Origin: an uncultured Paracoccus sp.
GTDB taxonomy: Bacteria > Pseudomonadota > Alphaproteobacteria > Rhodobacterales > Rhodobacteraceae
Direction: 5' to 3'
NCBI RefSeq assembly: GCF_937873615.1
Contig: NZ_CALMYP010000032.1
Location: 58,521-122,520 of the forward strand
Length of the DNA: 64,000 nt
In this document: in pieces, positions 62,731 to 64,000 of the stretch
Layout: each line of letters opens with the position of its first letter
Numbering within the stretch: position 1 is the first letter of the stretch
Program-made: the position numbers and the translations under genes
Notes under the pieces: generated by a model
Told to the model about the DNA's origin: nothing
What the model saw: the letters and a program-made list of their open reading frames with translations, nothing else
Database searches by the model: none

Positions 62731-62789
62731 AAAGTCGTCCACGGTAGCGGCGGGATGAGCCTGCTGCGGGCGGCGTAAAAGTCGTCCAC
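62731..62789. repeat. IS21-type left-end repeats
   Basis: AAAGTCGTCCAC occurs at 62731-62742 and again at 62778-62789 in direct orientation, upstream of istA. IS21-family ends carry multiple short transposase-binding repeats of this kind. The outer terminus is probably near 62727 (TGAGAAAG). The 62679-62727 stretch between it and the SDR stop shows nothing recognisable. Confidence 0.6.
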
Positions 62790-62836
62790 CTTTGCCTTTC
62801 CTTATTTGACGGAGGGAGGGCGGGAGGATCTTCACC

Positions 62837-63607
62837 GTGGATTTGTATCGCAAGGTTCGTCTGGCGTGCGCAGAAGGCATGAGCCAGCGGGAAGCGGCCC
62901 GGCATTTCGGGATATCTCGTGACAGCGTTCGGAAGATTTTGGCGTTTTCGATCCCACCCGGCTATCGGCGGTCAGCACCGATCCGGCGGCCGAAACTGGA
63001 TGGGTTCACCGGGATCATCGACCAGTGGCTGTCGGAGGATCGGGAGCGACCGCGCAAGCAGCGGCATAGCGCCAAGCGGATCTTCGAACGGCTCCGAGAT
63101 GAGCATGGGTTTGAGGGCGGCTACACCATCATCAAAGACTATGTTCGGGAGCACGCTCGGCAGCATCGGGAGATGTTCGTTCCGCTTGATCATGCACCGG
63201 GCCATGCCCAGGCCGATTTCGGCGAAGCGGTCGTGGTGATTGGTGGAGTTGAGCAGAAGGCGCACTTCTTCGCTCTGGATCTGCCGCACAGTGATGCCTG
63301 TTACGTGCGTGCGTATCCGGCGGCGACGGCGGAAGCCTGGATGGATGGCCACGTCCATGCCTTTGGGTTCTTCGGTGCCGTGCCGCTGTCGATCCTCTTC
63401 GACAACGACCGGTGCCTTGTTGCGAAGATTGAACCGGAGGGAACCCGCAGACGCGCGAAGCTCTTCAGCGAGATGCTGTCCCACTACGTGATCCGGGACC
63501 GCTACGGGCGCCCCGGCAAGGGGAACGACAAGGGTTCCGTCGAAGGGTTGGTCGGCTATTCCCGGCGCAACTTCATGGTGCCGATCCCGAACTTCCCGAC
63601 CTGGGAT
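62837..63607 (+). mobile_element. istA: IS21-family transposase IstA, truncated
   Basis: The frame opens with GTG 62837 after a GGGAGGA site. It encodes an N-terminal HTH (AEGMSQREAARHFGISRDSVRK, about residues 14-35) and the DDE integrase core: first Asp in QADFGE, second in ILFDND, and Glu in GSVEGLVGYSRRN. All three catalytic acids are present. After about 257 codons (NFPTWD) the similarity to IstA stops, where a normal IstA continues for roughly 200-250 more residues. The frame then runs on without a stop into TRAP permease sequence. No istB is present. The product is not expected to be an active transposase. Confidence 0.85.
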
Positions 63608-63946
63608 GGCGGGCGGCATGTCTCGGTCGATCTGATGCTGGAGAAACTGCCCCCGCAGGCACGCCGAGGGGCCGAGTTCCTTCGTGACGGATTGATCGCT
63701 CTTGCGCTAATATCGCTGGTATTCGGCGGCAGTCAGCTTGCGCAGATGGTTGGCGGGGTCAGCACCAGCTTGCAATGGCCCAACTGGGTTCGCTATGCGA
63801 TCATTCCTTCGGCAGGCGTGCTCGCGCTGGTTTTCCTGCTGCTCGAAGACAGCCGCAATGCTGCGATACTGAGGAATGGCGCCGCCATCGCGCTGGGCGC
63901 GGCGGCCTATACCCTGATCCAGTATCCCGCGCTGTCCCCCTTTGAC
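63608..63946 (+). pseudogene. TRAP permease remnant (DctQ-type domain) fused to IstA
   Basis: Continuing in the same frame as istA, this segment encodes RHVSVDLMLEKLPPQARRG, then a helix (LIALALISLVFGGSQLAQMV), QWPNWVRYAIIPSAG, and another helix. The pattern is that of the second half of a TRAP DctQ domain, possibly of a fused DctQ-DctM protein. Its own N-terminal part and start are absent and it ends near LSPFDE, so it is a fragment. It is unrelated in detail to the dctQ at 58123. The join may be a true deletion next to the IS, or an assembly chimera. Confidence 0.65.
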
Positions 63947-64000
63947 GAGAGTGTCAGATCTTCTGTGTATGAGCGATCCGGTCCATGCTTCTTCGAAAGG
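63947..64000. mobile_element. possible IS256-family terminus at the window edge
   Basis: From 63947, GAGAGTGTCAGATCTTCTG followed by TGTA resembles the terminal inverted repeats of IS256-family elements, and the TRAP-like coding sequence loses meaning exactly there. No transposase is visible before the window ends, so the call depends on memory of family ends and on the break in similarity. Confidence 0.4.

Noticed and set aside
1-64000. tRNA, rRNA or CRISPR loci
   Set aside because: Intergenic gaps were read for clover-leaf features, rRNA-like blocks and regularly spaced repeats; none was found.

Overview
The window reads as a piece of an alphaproteobacterial chromosome, most likely Rhodobacteraceae and plausibly Paracoccus-like. 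The support is its high GC content and dense codirectional operons with 1-8 bp start/stop overlaps. It also has a gcrA cell-cycle regulator (a gene confined to Alphaproteobacteria), the ybgC-tolQRAB-pal-cpoB-tilS-ftsH gene order, an alkB-type membrane hydroxylase, a MaoC-Pta fusion gene, and many TRAP/ABC uptake systems. No rRNA, tRNA or CRISPR array was found.

Region 1 (1-17 kb) is housekeeping. It holds metR with a candidate MetR box, suhB, the Tol-Pal envelope operon, tilS and ftsH ending at a strong bidirectional terminator. A 26-codon membrane microprotein gene faces ftsH across that terminator. Chorismate mutase, folD, alkB, argD-argF and an ABC-2 permease follow. Region 2 (17-33.8 kb) holds gcrA with a DUF2478/TusA-like pair, maeB, an RND pump with two adaptor proteins, arfB, a Nudix gene, a PiT phosphate permease, a YafK-type L,D-transpeptidase lipoprotein, MaoC-Pta, threonine dehydratase and argG. 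Region 3 (33.8-46.8 kb) holds a structured intergenic RNA-like element, a PhnCDE-type ABC transporter with a fused permease, a DMT exporter, dgoK-dgoA for 2-keto-3-deoxygalactonate, a four-gene phospholipid cluster resembling E. coli ynbAB plus an acyltransferase, and an AcrAB-type pump.

Region 4 (46.8-56.8 kb) is a hydroxyproline-type catabolic island. An Ldh-family imine reductase is divergent from a polar amino-acid ABC transporter, a D-amino-acid dehydrogenase, a 4-hydroxyproline 2-epimerase (Cys/Cys), a fused aconitase X (cis-3-hydroxyproline dehydratase type), a second proline-racemase paralogue with an unusual Ser/Thr pair, and a GntR regulator. The AcnX product (delta-1-pyrroline-2-carboxylate) would be the substrate of the Ldh-family enzyme, giving L-proline. 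The last two steps of the 4-hydroxyproline branch are not in the window.

Region 5 (56.8-62.7 kb) is a sugar-acid module. A gntR-dctP-dctQ-dctM TRAP operon diverges from an enolase-superfamily dehydratase and an SDR. It may feed dgoK/dgoA located 20 kb away. Region 6 (62.7-64 kb) is a mobile-element landing zone. An IS21-type istA is truncated and fused in frame to a remnant of another TRAP permease, which is itself abutted by an IS256-like terminus at the window edge.
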